Assembly (NCBI GenBank): GCA_964529155.1
Contig: CAZGVV010000029.1
Location: 1 to 24,312 of the forward strand
DNA length: 24,312 nt
Reading direction: 5' to 3'
Origin: CAZGVV01 sp964529155
GTDB taxonomy: Bacteria; Pseudomonadota; Alphaproteobacteria; Rickettsiales; SXRF01
This document shows positions 1 through 8,362 of this stretch, one piece after another. Position 1 is the stretch's first letter. Each line of letters opens with the position of its first letter. A program made the position numbers and the translations under genes. The notes under the pieces are model-generated. The model searched no databases and had not been told where the DNA came from. It saw only the letters and a list, made by a program, of their open reading frames with translations.

Positions 1-394
1 CCCGGGTAATTTTGACGGGATTATCTTGCGCCGGAACCAGTGCCGCTAAAGACAGCGTAAGTCGTATGACCGATACGAATGAGACGTTATGCTTATCAAA
101 AACATCTACCATACGCGCAAAGTCATGCAGAGAACGTGACAGACGGTCTACTTTATAGACCACTATCACATCTATTCTTCCGACGCTGATATCCTCCAGC
201 AATTTCCTCAGCGCCGGACGCTCCATATTGCCACCAGAGAATCCCCCATCATCATAGGCGGTGTTGATCAGTTGCCATCCTTCATGCTTCTGGCTTTTGA
301 TAAAAGCCTCGCAGGCTTCACGCTGCGCATGCAAGGAATTAAAATCCTGCTCAAGTCCTTCTTCAGAGGATTTGCGGGTGTAGATACACCAGCA
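1..394 (-). pseudogene. Site-specific serine recombinase, N-terminal fragment (truncated)
   Basis: The minus-strand frame is open from 394 to the window edge. It begins C-W-C-I-Y-T-R-K-S-S-E-E-G-L-E-Q-D-F, the catalytic start of the resolvase domain; the Ser of Y-T-R-K-S is the expected nucleophile. D-D-G-G-F-S-G-G and V-Y-K-V-D-R-L-S-R-S follow, as in large recombinases of alphaproteobacterial mobile elements. These enzymes cut and rejoin DNA at attachment sites. Two stop codons (TGA, TAG at 400-395) directly precede the first recognisable residue and there is no start codon, so a few N-terminal residues are lost. Where the family usually has T-Q-Q-F-N-T-T after V-S-F-V-S-V, this frame reads I-R-L-T-L (from 67 down), so an internal deletion is also possible. 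The rest lies outside the window. Family identity is confident. Inactivity is inferred from the missing start. Confidence 0.8.
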
Positions 395-813
395 CTATCA
401 GAAGAAATGGAAGTGACTGGCCCGATTAAGGTCATTCTTTACGTTTCCACCGATGCACCCTCAACGGATTTCACGGCAAACTGGTGGATGTGTATCCTGA
501 CGGCTCCGCCTACAATCTTTCCGATGGCATATTACGCCAGTCCTATAAAGCAGCTGGCAGCAATCAGCCCACCAAAATTGAAATCGAACTTTGGCCCACC
601 AGCAATGTTTTCTTTAAGGGACATAAAATAAGGCTGGAAGTATCAAGCAGCAATTTCCCTCGTTATGACCGCAATCCCAATACGGGAGAATTCATACCTA
701 CGGCGACGAAAACACGCATTGCCAATCAGGTTTTATTCCATTCCGAGAAATATCCATCGCAGCTGGTATTGCCGGTTATTTCAAATACTCAAGAGATTGG
801 CTTTAAGAAATAA
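395..813 (+). pseudogene. CocE/NonD-type hydrolase, C-terminal remnant with frameshift
   Basis: Two plus-strand frames together encode the C-terminal beta-sandwich of the CocE/X-Pro dipeptidyl-peptidase-like hydrolases. The first frame gives E-V-T-G-P-I-K-V-I-L-Y-V-S-T-D-A-P-S-T-D-F (about 407-472). The second, from about 481, gives L-V-D-V-Y-P-D-G-S-A-Y-N-L-S-D-G-I-L-R and ends at a TAA at 811-813. The join is at the A run 478-480: one extra A would restore G-K-L-V-D after D-F-T-A. The alpha/beta-hydrolase core with the catalytic residues, roughly three quarters of a normal protein, is missing. The remnant begins exactly where the recombinase fragment on the other strand begins. The missing base could be a true mutation or a homopolymer sequencing error, but the missing catalytic domain makes the gene dead either way. 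Confidence 0.75.
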
Positions 814-943
814 CATCTTTCACAGTTACGCGCCGTGAGTGAAGATACATACGAGCTTTTTTTGCTGCTTCTCGTCGCCTTTAGCCTTCGACTATCCATA
901 CCAACACCGTGCGTTGGCCTGGATTCTGTGGACAGCCTAGTAG
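814..943. other. Short intergenic region between remnant and giant gene
   Basis: These 130 bases separate the stop of the hydrolase remnant from the convergent stop of the giant gene. I see no coding sequence and no convincing intrinsic terminator. The T-rich run at 858-866 is preceded by only a very weak stem. Confidence 0.4.
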
Positions 944-3900
944 TTAACTAAGTTGCCGTGGATCATCAGGTTGCGGGCCCGATGGTGTTTTGGGGTCTAT
1001 GAGATTTACTGGTACAACTGGATAACGAGCGAGTTGCAGACCGTTAATATATTCATTCAGGCTATATTTTTCTGAATCAGGGAGCATGAAGACAGAGCGC
1101 TCCAGCGTATTTTGAGCTTTGCCTATGCTTCTATTTGTGTCTTTCTTGGCTGTTTCAACCAATTCCTTCACTCCAACCGCAAGTGTGCGCTGAGCCAGCA
1201 GCATTTCTGTTTCTGCCTTGGCAAATGATTTAGGATCAACGGTTTTTTCTGCAACGGTCTGCGCCTGTAAAGTAAGTAGTGTTTGCTCTTTTTCCTGTAG
1301 CTGCTGTGTAAGTCCGGTTAACTTCTTCTTTGCTGCTTCATCTATGAGCATTCCTGAAGTGCCTGCTTTTTCGGCATTGGCAAATAGCTGCATCGTTTCT
1401 TGCTGAAATGACCGCTTTGCTTCTTCTGCCCTGATAAGTCGGTATGCCATATTTTGCTGTTCCAACTTAGCGAAGGCCAACTGCAAACCAAAGATATCCC
1501 TTTCCATAAGCGTAATTTTGGCCTGCATATCAGGATCGTTATCTTTTGCTGGTTGTTCTTTAAGTTCGGCAAGCGTCTTCTGCTCGCGCGCCAGTGTTAC
1601 GGATAAATTTTGTGTGGCAGCAGCATAGGTTAGCTCCTTACCGTCCTTATCACGGACGATTTCACCAGGTTTGGCATAGATGGGAGCATCGCCAACAGCT
1701 GTGCCAGTCAGCCTTTTATATTGGCCCTCTGCAAGTGCTGCATAGGGCTTTAATTCACCACTTACTTTCTTCATTTGCTCAAGAGCAGGCTTTAGTTCTG
1801 CCAGTTCTGCTATTGCGTGCGGCTGTAGCGTTGTCGGCGCAAACTCCCGCATCTTTGCCACATATTCTTCACGGCAGCGGCTTAAGGCCACATAGGTCAA
1901 GTCTTGGCGTTCTTCCAGTTTAGCTGCTTTAATGAATGCCTGATTACGTGCAAAATATGCCTCCTGATCGCCTAGACTCATTGCTTCGACGGCAGCGAAT
2001 TCCTTTTGGAAGTTTTTCTTAATAAGCGCTTCAGTAAATGTACCCTTTAATGCTTTCTGGCCGCCAGCCACTTCAATAGCGTTTAACCGCATTACTTCCT
2101 TGACTATTGCATTGCCTTCCCTACCAAGTGCCGTTGCCATATCCAGTGGCGTATGCGCTCGCTGCAGGGTAACGTAAGTGTCACTCAGTGCTCTCAGCTG
2201 TTCAATCTGCGGTGCATAGTCTTTCTCTAGCGGCTTTAGTACCCGCTGATATTCCTCCACTCGCTCGGTATAACCGCGAATACCGTGACCAAAAGCGCCG
2301 CGCAGTTCCGCAACGGCTGCGGCACCCTTAATGCCCATCTGCTCAGCGGTATTGAGACGATCCATTGATTTACGTTCCTCGGCCTCAATATCAACGCCAC
2401 TAATATTAATCATCTTAGCAAATTGGCCCAGCGCGCTATTGCCATAGGAAATGCTATCCAGCATCTTTTGCTGATTACGCGCAACATAGTCATTGCCCTT
2501 CCTACTAACACCAATCAGCTTTTTCTCCATATCCCTTGGCTGATTGCGCATGGCATCCAAGTCGATCTTAGGCCAGGTAGCTTTTCCAGCCGAATCGATC
2601 TGCATCTCACTGCCAAAACCATTTACTTTCAACTCTCGGCTAATTTCCCTTAAGCGCGCATATTCATGCATCTCGGGGTTTAATGGCAGACCAAAGTCAC
2701 GGAAGCTTTCGGTAATGTTCGCTTGGTTAAGAGCGCTGTTTTGATTTCTGTAGTTTGCTATTTCCGCATCAAGCGCCGCCGACTGTTCGATATTCGCAAA
2801 AAGTTGCTGGCGTATCTGATAGCCCTGTACAATTACGCCAGCTGCTGCCGCTGACGTGCCAAGCACTTTAGCCGCTGTACCAAGTCTTGTAGCAACCGCA
2901 ACTTCTGCTTCGGTTCCGGCTGCCTGTGATAGAGCTTGTGCTCTTAGGCCTAGATAAGAAGCTCCACCGCCCATTCCTGAATTGGCAGTATTAATACTGC
3001 TGAACACAATGCCCTGCGCATCGCGGTTATAGATGGCATGGCCAAGATTATACAGTCCGTCTATGGCGCCAACGGCACTGGTTCCTAAGCCAAATTTAAG
3101 GCCCACGTTCGACTTAGGATTATACATGTTTTTGAGGTCAATCGCTGCACCCGCAACGCCGCTTGTGGTATGCGTAGTGGCAAGGCCTAAGCGTATAGCA
3201 TAGTCAACAGGCGACAGATCAGAATTATCCATTAATGCCTTGATTGAATTCAAGCCCTGTACCACGCCCAGTGTATTCGATGCCACAGACGCGTGTTGAG
3301 AGCGCATATGCGCCTTGAATTCTGAACTCACAGTCGGTTTCCCAAAGAGAGGTTTCATCAGCAATTCTCGCACACTCTGCATGCGTGTAGGAGCGACAAC
3401 TGTAGCGACAGTTATCGGATCAGAAGGTTTTGAGAGAATTCGCAAATCTTCGTATTGCCTAGCTGCCTCAGGATCACGCGCTTGCAATCTTCGATATGCA
3501 TCTTGCGCAACGTCAGCAGGCACTTCCGCCTGATGGAATCTGTTTTTAGCCAGATCAAGTGCTTTGGCAGGGTCTTTACGCGCGATGACACGGTAGGATT
3601 CTTCGATCAGCGCGCCGCACCAACTCCTATCTACCAATCTCGAATTTTGCAGAGACTCGAATACCCCCGAAGGATTGGTTTTAATGCTCGCCCGGTAAGC
3701 TTCTTCAAGTGCAGTATCAGCCCAAGGCTGCACATGCCACTTAACATCCGATGTCCATCCTTCTTGCAACACGGCTTCAGGAGCGCTCTTTAATGCCTTG
3801 CGGATAATTGCTTCCGCGTTGGGGATGTCGATGAATTTATCTGCATTATCGACCACAGATCGGGGATTACGCTGTGCTGTTTGCTCAATTAATTCGTTAC

Positions 3901-6900
3901 CGGTAACGATCCGTTGAGAACCGAACCAGCCATTCACTATAAATTGTTTGCCTTTAATATGCTCTGCGATGTGTACGGCTGCGACGTTAGGGTGCCGCCG
4001 TACGGCTTTAACCGCATCAGAAAGTATCGATTCCGCCCAAGCGTGACGACCAAACTTTTCGCTATTTTCCAAGGCGGCGAATGGGAATTTTTTGGCCGCT
4101 GCCGTAATTATATCTTTGCCATAGTCCTCACTTGCGAATTGATCAGCATGTTCCAGAAGTATTGCAGGAGCTATATAATCACCATCGATCGAGAGCTTCA
4201 TCGCAGCTTGCTTAACTCCAGCCAACAGCCAGGGTTCATACTTACTAACATTGCCATTTAGCAACCAGGGGCTATCTTCACTAATACTGGAGCGGCGATA
4301 TTCTAAAACGCTAGCTGGTGAAACCTCTGCGGCTCGGTTCACTGCTTTTTCTATCACCGATGAAGCATAGGGCATATTTCCAAAATATTTTGCATTTTCC
4401 AAAACAGCATCTGGATGACTTTGCGTGGTGGTGCTCAGAATGCCTTCAGCCCATGATGCACCAGCAAACTTAGGAAAGTGAGAAAGCCCTTCAGGATTGG
4501 CTGCGACCGCGCGTGCAATAAGATCAGGAGCTGATTTTTGGTTAATAAACTTAGGGGTATTATGCAGAATACCGCCGGATTCTTGGGTGATAGTTTCTTC
4601 GATAAGCGCTTTTGCCCACGGGAAGTTCTGCAAGTGGTCGGCATTCTCTATAATGGCAAGACCTGCGGCGCTAGGGTTAGCATGACGTTCACGCTCACGG
4701 TGCAATTGAATAATCGCATCACGCGCCCACTCGCGATCCGCGTATTCAGCGAGTCTGTCTACGATTATATCGGCCGGAATAGCGAGAGGGAGATGCTCCA
4801 TGACAGTTTTGGTCGCTATTTCTATAACTTCGCCAGCCCATGGCTGGTCAGTGAATTGGGATGTGTTTATGAAACACTCTTTAGGCGCTAATTTTGCCGC
4901 CGCGCTGAGTACCTCTTGTGCGAATGGCTCGTCTTTAAAACTGTAAAGATAATCGAATGCTACTTTAGGATGAGCATTTCTTACTGCATCTTCTAAAACA
5001 CCTTTCAACCATGCCTTATCTTTAATAGCGAGAGGGTGATGCTCCATGACAGTTTTGGTCGCTATTTCTATAACTTCGCCAGCCCATGGCTGGTCAGTGA
5101 ATTGGGATGTGTTTATGAAACACTCTTTAGGCGCTAATTTTGCCGCCGCGCTGAGTACCTCTTGTGCGAATGGCTCGTCTTTAAAACTGTAAAGATAATC
5201 GAATGCTACTTTAGGATGAGCATTTCTTGCTGCATCTTCTAAAACACCTTTCAACCATGCCTTATCTTTAAGGAGATAATTGACAGTAAGAGCTCTCCTC
5301 ATAAAATCATTAGGAGCCGCTTTTGCAGCAGCCGCCACAATTTCCTCTGCATACGGCGCATTTTTAAATTCTCTACAGTAAGTTAATGCGACTTCAGGTG
5401 AGGCGCTGCGAGCTGCTGTTTCAATAACTTCATCTGTCCATGCCTGTCTTTCGGAGTCATACGCTTTTTCCAATACTTTATCAGGCGCTGCTTTTGCAGC
5501 AGCGAGCATAATATCCTTGGCATATGGCTTGTCTCGAAATTTCTTTAAATTATCCAAAACTTTTTCAACGGAAACATGCTTGTAAATTGTTTCCATGACA
5601 GCGTCTGTCCACGGCTGACCTGAAAAGGTGTACGATGCCTGTTCCAAGAATGTATCGGGTAACGCTGCTGCCGCAGCGACCATGACATCTTTCGCATAAG
5701 GCTCTTTATAAAATGGCTCGAAATGGCGCAGTACGGCTTCAGGAGAGGCTCGCCGGGCCGCTGACTCTATAATGCCGCTCGCCCATTTCTGTTCGGAATA
5801 TTTACGTGCATGCTTTAAGGCCTCGTCAGGTTTTGCCTGGGCCGCGGCGGCAACCACTTCCTGTACATAGGAATCATCTCTATAATTATGCCAATATCTT
5901 AATGCAGCAGCAGGCTCTGCGTTTCTTGCAGCTATTTCTCGCACCTTATCTGCCCAAGGCAGCACAGCATATTTGTCTATATTAACCAGCGCAGTATTGG
6001 GCTTTGATTTAGCAGCAGCAGTAACCAATTCTTCTGACCATTCGTGTCCCATGACGACTAACAAGTACCTTGAATCGAAAGCAAGCTCCGGCATCTTTTG
6101 CGTTGCTTGCGCGATAAGGGCTTTGTCCGGCTCATAACCGAGACGCTGCTCGAAAATGGTATATTTCATCGCTAAATGCGGGTTTTGTGTGACCAGCGAT
6201 TCGAGCATCGTTTTACGTGACAGGTCTAATTCTTTTGCCGCTGCTGTTACTTGTTCAAAGGTAGGTATTGCTCCCAGGCTCGATTTTTTTAGCTTTCTGA
6301 GATATGACTTTGCCATAGCGGTTTGATCATCGAATTTCGCCAATTCTCGCGTATATTCAGTATTCAATTCTTTTTGCCTGGCTGTTCTTTCTTCTCCATA
6401 ATCCATCCCATCGGCAAGGCTTTGTATATCATAATGCTCCGTCAAAAACTCCTGGATTAAGCCCTGCCTAAAGCCCTTCATGCCGTCTAGGACATCTTCA
6501 TGCGTCCACTTATCTTTAAGGGTTTGCCTTGTGAGTTCTCCATCCGCATAAAGACCGTCTCTGAGTTGAAACGTACCACTTTTTTGCTGATGCGTGGTCC
6601 TCACCCATTCCATTACCCCTTCTTGGAACGCTGCCTTTGCCTTGGGGGATAAGGTTTCTCTTCTACCCGAGGTATAATCATCCTTGCCGCCATATACCTT
6701 CCCAGGGATTAAAATCGCTTCTTTCGTATCTTCATTGACATAGGGCTTCAATAAAACCCGCGCTAGTGGCCGTCGCACTAACGGATCATCCTTTGCAGCA
6801 AGGTAGGCAACGAGCGTCCCCTCTTTGATATCAGCGTCTAAATATCGAAAGTTTATTCCGCTTTCTGACATGCAGGAAAACCAGGCCTGACCGCTGGACG

Positions 6901-7801
6901 ACTCCCCGATACGCTGTGGATCGCGCGAAATAACGATATGCATGGAATTAAGATCGTATCCGTCCGCTTTGGTGCCAACCTCACCATAAGGTACGGTGGG
7001 GCTGTTCACCTGTCGAGATAAGGCCTTCATCGCCGCCTGACGGCTATCGGGAGTCGAGCCGAGATTATTATATTCATCGAGTAAGTCTTGTTGACCTACC
7101 TGATGCAGAAGGCCGCTGAGTTTACGTCCGGGCTTCCATGTGTCTTTACGCCTGTCATATTCCTCAAGCTGCTCTGATTCTTCTTTAATGCGTACTTGCA
7201 TCTGGCTGGGGTCTTTGCCAATACTGAGCAGGGAACGATCTTGCGGCGACATCGTTTTCGCATCGCCCCGCATGATTTCTTGTAAGGCGTCAACGGTAAT
7301 GCCACGTTCATTTGCCGCCTGTGTCAGGGCATGCTGATAGCGACCGTCCGCCTCCGCATTATGCGCGGCTATTACATCATCAATACGTTCCCGCATGGAT
7401 TTGGCTTCAGCTGCTAGCGGAATGACAACATCATCGTCGTTGGGAAAAAACTGATCCCAGCGCGCCTCTTTGGCGCGCTCCTTACCCAAGCGTGCAAAGC
7501 GATCACGGGATTGCTGGGTAAGTTTATCAGAAATATTTTCTTCTAATACCTTAATCTCATCAGGATTTTTTCCTCCTAATGCATTAAAATTAATTGCTGT
7601 AGGATCAGCGCCGTGAGCAATATAGGTTGTAAAATAGTGACCAAGCGCTTGCTGAGTTTCGATACTCATACCAGGATGGTGCGTTTTACACTCAATTACT
7701 TGTTGGTATTGATCAGCTAGTTTCTTTTCTTCCAGTAGGTAATGCTGGAAGGCTGATAGATTTTCAGACTCTTTGGAATCGTTAGGTTGTGAGTCCGGCA
7801 T
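944..7801 (-). CDS. Giant 2285-residue helical-repeat protein of unknown function
   Basis: I do not recognise this as a named protein. Residues 1-250 are charged and helical. Around 285-375 is a compact domain with I-V-I-S-R-D-P-Q-R-I, then W307-F-S-C-M and G-T-L-V-A-Y-L, P-L-A-R-V-L-L-K-P and K-V-Y-G. From memory it resembles a module in large phage and bacterial proteins (unverified). Residues about 530-1445 are roughly thirty repeats of about 29 residues, with a core like A-x-x-A-x-P-x-x-A-L and W/Y-A-x-x-V-I-x-x-A, probably an alpha-solenoid. Residues 845-926 and 927-1008 are a near-identical tandem duplication. Residues about 1507-1670 are Gly/Ala-rich and hydrophobic, as in pore-forming or translocation segments. 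Residues about 1730-2230 look coiled-coil. No signal peptide. The ATG follows the upstream gene's stop by 7 nt and that stop overlaps an AGG, so coupling is likely. Possible roles: secreted effector, adhesin-like scaffold or polyvalent element protein. Confidence 0.85.
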   Translation of the reverse strand: MPDSQPNDSKESENLSAFQHYLLEEKKLADQYQQVIECKTHHPGMSIETQQALGHYFTTYIAHGADPTAINFNALGGKNPDEIKVLEENISDKLTQQSRDRFARLGKERAKEARWDQFFPNDDDVVIPLAAEAKSMRERIDDVIAAHNAEADGRYQHALTQAANERGITVDALQEIMRGDAKTMSPQDRSLLSIGKDPSQMQVRIKEESEQLEEYDRRKDTWKPGRKLSGLLHQVGQQDLLDEYNNLGSTPDSRQAAMKALSRQVNSPTVPYGEVGTKADGYDLNSMHIVISRDPQRIGESSSGQAWFSCMSESGINFRYLDADIKEGTLVAYLAAKDDPLVRRPLARVLLKPYVNEDTKEAILIPGKVYGGKDDYTSGRRETLSPKAKAAFQEGVMEWVRTTHQQKSGTFQLRDGLYADGELTRQTLKDKWTHEDVLDGMKGFRQGLIQEFLTEHYDIQSLADGMDYGEERTARQKELNTEYTRELAKFDDQTAMAKSYLRKLKKSSLGAIPTFEQVTAAAKELDLSRKTMLESLVTQNPHLAMKYTIFEQRLGYEPDKALIAQATQKMPELAFDSRYLLVVMGHEWSEELVTAAAKSKPNTALVNIDKYAVLPWADKVREIAARNAEPAAALRYWHNYRDDSYVQEVVAAAAQAKPDEALKHARKYSEQKWASGIIESAARRASPEAVLRHFEPFYKEPYAKDVMVAAAAALPDTFLEQASYTFSGQPWTDAVMETIYKHVSVEKVLDNLKKFRDKPYAKDIMLAAAKAAPDKVLEKAYDSERQAWTDEVIETAARSASPEVALTYCREFKNAPYAEEIVAAAAKAAPNDFMRRALTVNYLLKDKAWLKGVLEDAARNAHPKVAFDYLYSFKDEPFAQEVLSAAAKLAPKECFINTSQFTDQPWAGEVIEIATKTVMEHHPLAIKDKAWLKGVLEDAVRNAHPKVAFDYLYSFKDEPFAQEVLSAAAKLAPKECFINTSQFTDQPWAGEVIEIATKTVMEHLPLAIPADIIVDRLAEYADREWARDAIIQLHRERERHANPSAAGLAIIENADHLQNFPWAKALIEETITQESGGILHNTPKFINQKSAPDLIARAVAANPEGLSHFPKFAGASWAEGILSTTTQSHPDAVLENAKYFGNMPYASSVIEKAVNRAAEVSPASVLEYRRSSISEDSPWLLNGNVSKYEPWLLAGVKQAAMKLSIDGDYIAPAILLEHADQFASEDYGKDIITAAAKKFPFAALENSEKFGRHAWAESILSDAVKAVRRHPNVAAVHIAEHIKGKQFIVNGWFGSQRIVTGNELIEQTAQRNPRSVVDNADKFIDIPNAEAIIRKALKSAPEAVLQEGWTSDVKWHVQPWADTALEEAYRASIKTNPSGVFESLQNSRLVDRSWCGALIEESYRVIARKDPAKALDLAKNRFHQAEVPADVAQDAYRRLQARDPEAARQYEDLRILSKPSDPITVATVVAPTRMQSVRELLMKPLFGKPTVSSEFKAHMRSQHASVASNTLGVVQGLNSIKALMDNSDLSPVDYAIRLGLATTHTTSGVAGAAIDLKNMYNPKSNVGLKFGLGTSAVGAIDGLYNLGHAIYNRDAQGIVFSSINTANSGMGGGASYLGLRAQALSQAAGTEAEVAVATRLGTAAKVLGTSAAAAGVIVQGYQIRQQLFANIEQSAALDAEIANYRNQNSALNQANITESFRDFGLPLNPEMHEYARLREISRELKVNGFGSEMQIDSAGKATWPKIDLDAMRNQPRDMEKKLIGVSRKGNDYVARNQQKMLDSISYGNSALGQFAKMINISGVDIEAEERKSMDRLNTAEQMGIKGAAAVAELRGAFGHGIRGYTERVEEYQRVLKPLEKDYAPQIEQLRALSDTYVTLQRAHTPLDMATALGREGNAIVKEVMRLNAIEVAGGQKALKGTFTEALIKKNFQKEFAAVEAMSLGDQEAYFARNQAFIKAAKLEERQDLTYVALSRCREEYVAKMREFAPTTLQPHAIAELAELKPALEQMKKVSGELKPYAALAEGQYKRLTGTAVGDAPIYAKPGEIVRDKDGKELTYAAATQNLSVTLAREQKTLAELKEQPAKDNDPDMQAKITLMERDIFGLQLAFAKLEQQNMAYRLIRAEEAKRSFQQETMQLFANAEKAGTSGMLIDEAAKKKLTGLTQQLQEKEQTLLTLQAQTVAEKTVDPKSFAKAETEMLLAQRTLAVGVKELVETAKKDTNRSIGKAQNTLERSVFMLPDSEKYSLNEYINGLQLARYPVVPVNLIDPKTPSGPQPDDPRQLS
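4778..5269. repeat. Tandem 246-bp in-frame duplication inside the giant gene
   Basis: Copies 4778-5023 and 5024-5269 differ at only two bases (4791 A versus 5037 T, and 4983 A versus 5229 G). The unit is 82 codons, so the frame is kept. Both differences change the protein: Leu/His in M-E-H-L/H-P-L-A-I and Val/Ala in E-D-V/A-R-N-A-H. The unit is not a whole number of the 29-residue protein repeats, so this is a recent DNA-level event on top of the older repeat array. Confidence 0.95.
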
Positions 7802-7808
7802 AGGAATC

Positions 7809-8141
7809 TTACCTATCCAGCGTTTGCGCTTTTGGAATACGTGCGGCGTCCATATCGACCACTACATGTGTGTCAGGTGACATTGTGTCTAAATCAGCAA
7901 TAATAGAACTTACCGCTCTTCCCATAGAATCGCTAAACCCAGTACGAATTACATTCGAATCCGTTTTAATGTCATAAGGCACTGGCAATTTGAAAAAACC
8001 AATTCCCGAATGTGTTTCCAGATCTCTTGCAATTTTTAGGATTTCCGATACCGGACGGGCAGTAGGCGAAAATAATGTATCGAGTAATGCAGCCGCCGAT
8101 AACCGCCTGGGATCATCCGAATAAGATAGCGGTTCCTTCAT
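7809..8141 (-). CDS. Small unknown protein (110 aa) upstream of the giant gene
   Basis: I chose the ATG at 8141 because G-G-G-A lies 7 nt upstream. A TTG at 8174 would add 11 residues but has no clear ribosome binding site. The protein is mixed alpha/beta in character, with S-A-A-A-L-L-D-T-L-F near the start and a hydrophobic V-V-V-D-M-D stretch close to the end. No motif, signal peptide or membrane segment is evident. Its TAA lies 7 nt before the giant gene's ATG, so the two form a likely operon. A small soluble gene coupled to a very large one could encode a chaperone, immunity or regulatory partner. That is inference from layout only; I recognise no family. Confidence 0.65.
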   Translation of the reverse strand: MKEPLSYSDDPRRLSAAALLDTLFSPTARPVSEILKIARDLETHSGIGFFKLPVPYDIKTDSNVIRTGFSDSMGRAVSSIIADLDTMSPDTHVVVDMDAARIPKAQTLDR

Positions 8142-8214
8142 TTCGTAATCCCAATCAGAATTAATTATTATCAATTAACTATACCGTACATATGTTAAGA
8201 TATCATGACAGGGC

Positions 8215-8234
8215 ACTGAAATATAATTTTCAGT
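8215..8234. promoter_or_regulatory. 7-bp inverted repeat upstream of the giant operon
   Basis: ACTGAAA (8215-8221) and TTTCAGT (8228-8234) are perfect inverted arms around TATAAT. The site is about 75 bp upstream of the small gene's ATG in a very AT-rich stretch (8170-8260), where a minus-strand promoter would be expected. It could be an operator or simply a hairpin. I could not place a well-spaced -35/-10 pair. Confidence 0.35.
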
Positions 8235-8281
8235 TAATATTATATATTATGTCAATTATCAGACCTGACATTCTCTCCTGG

Positions 8282-8362
8282 CTCCTGATGTTACCCTGCT
8301 CAACTTCTCCGATTCCCTGACAGGCTCCCCCATTTCCGTGTTCTGATTTTAGGGAATTATTG
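8282..8362 (+). repeat. Direct repeat, copy 1
   Basis: This non-coding block matches 11011-11104 in the same orientation. The last 36 bases (8327-8362, beginning CCCCCATTTCCG and ending TTTTAGGGAATTATTG) differ from 11069-11104 at two positions. The 5' part shares CTCCTGAT-R-TT, GCTCA and TTCTC-Y-GATTC-Y-CTG, separated by indels. See copy 2 at 11011. Confidence 0.8.

Noticed and set aside
272..631. Plus-strand 119-residue frame starting at 272
   Set aside because: Its first 40 codons are antisense to the recombinase and its last part is out of frame after the frameshift. Only the middle belongs to the hydrolase remnant.
1218..7337. Many plus-strand and shifted frames of 60-117 codons inside the giant gene
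   Set aside because: They are antisense or shifted shadows of a continuous, well-structured minus-strand protein and show no protein features of their own.
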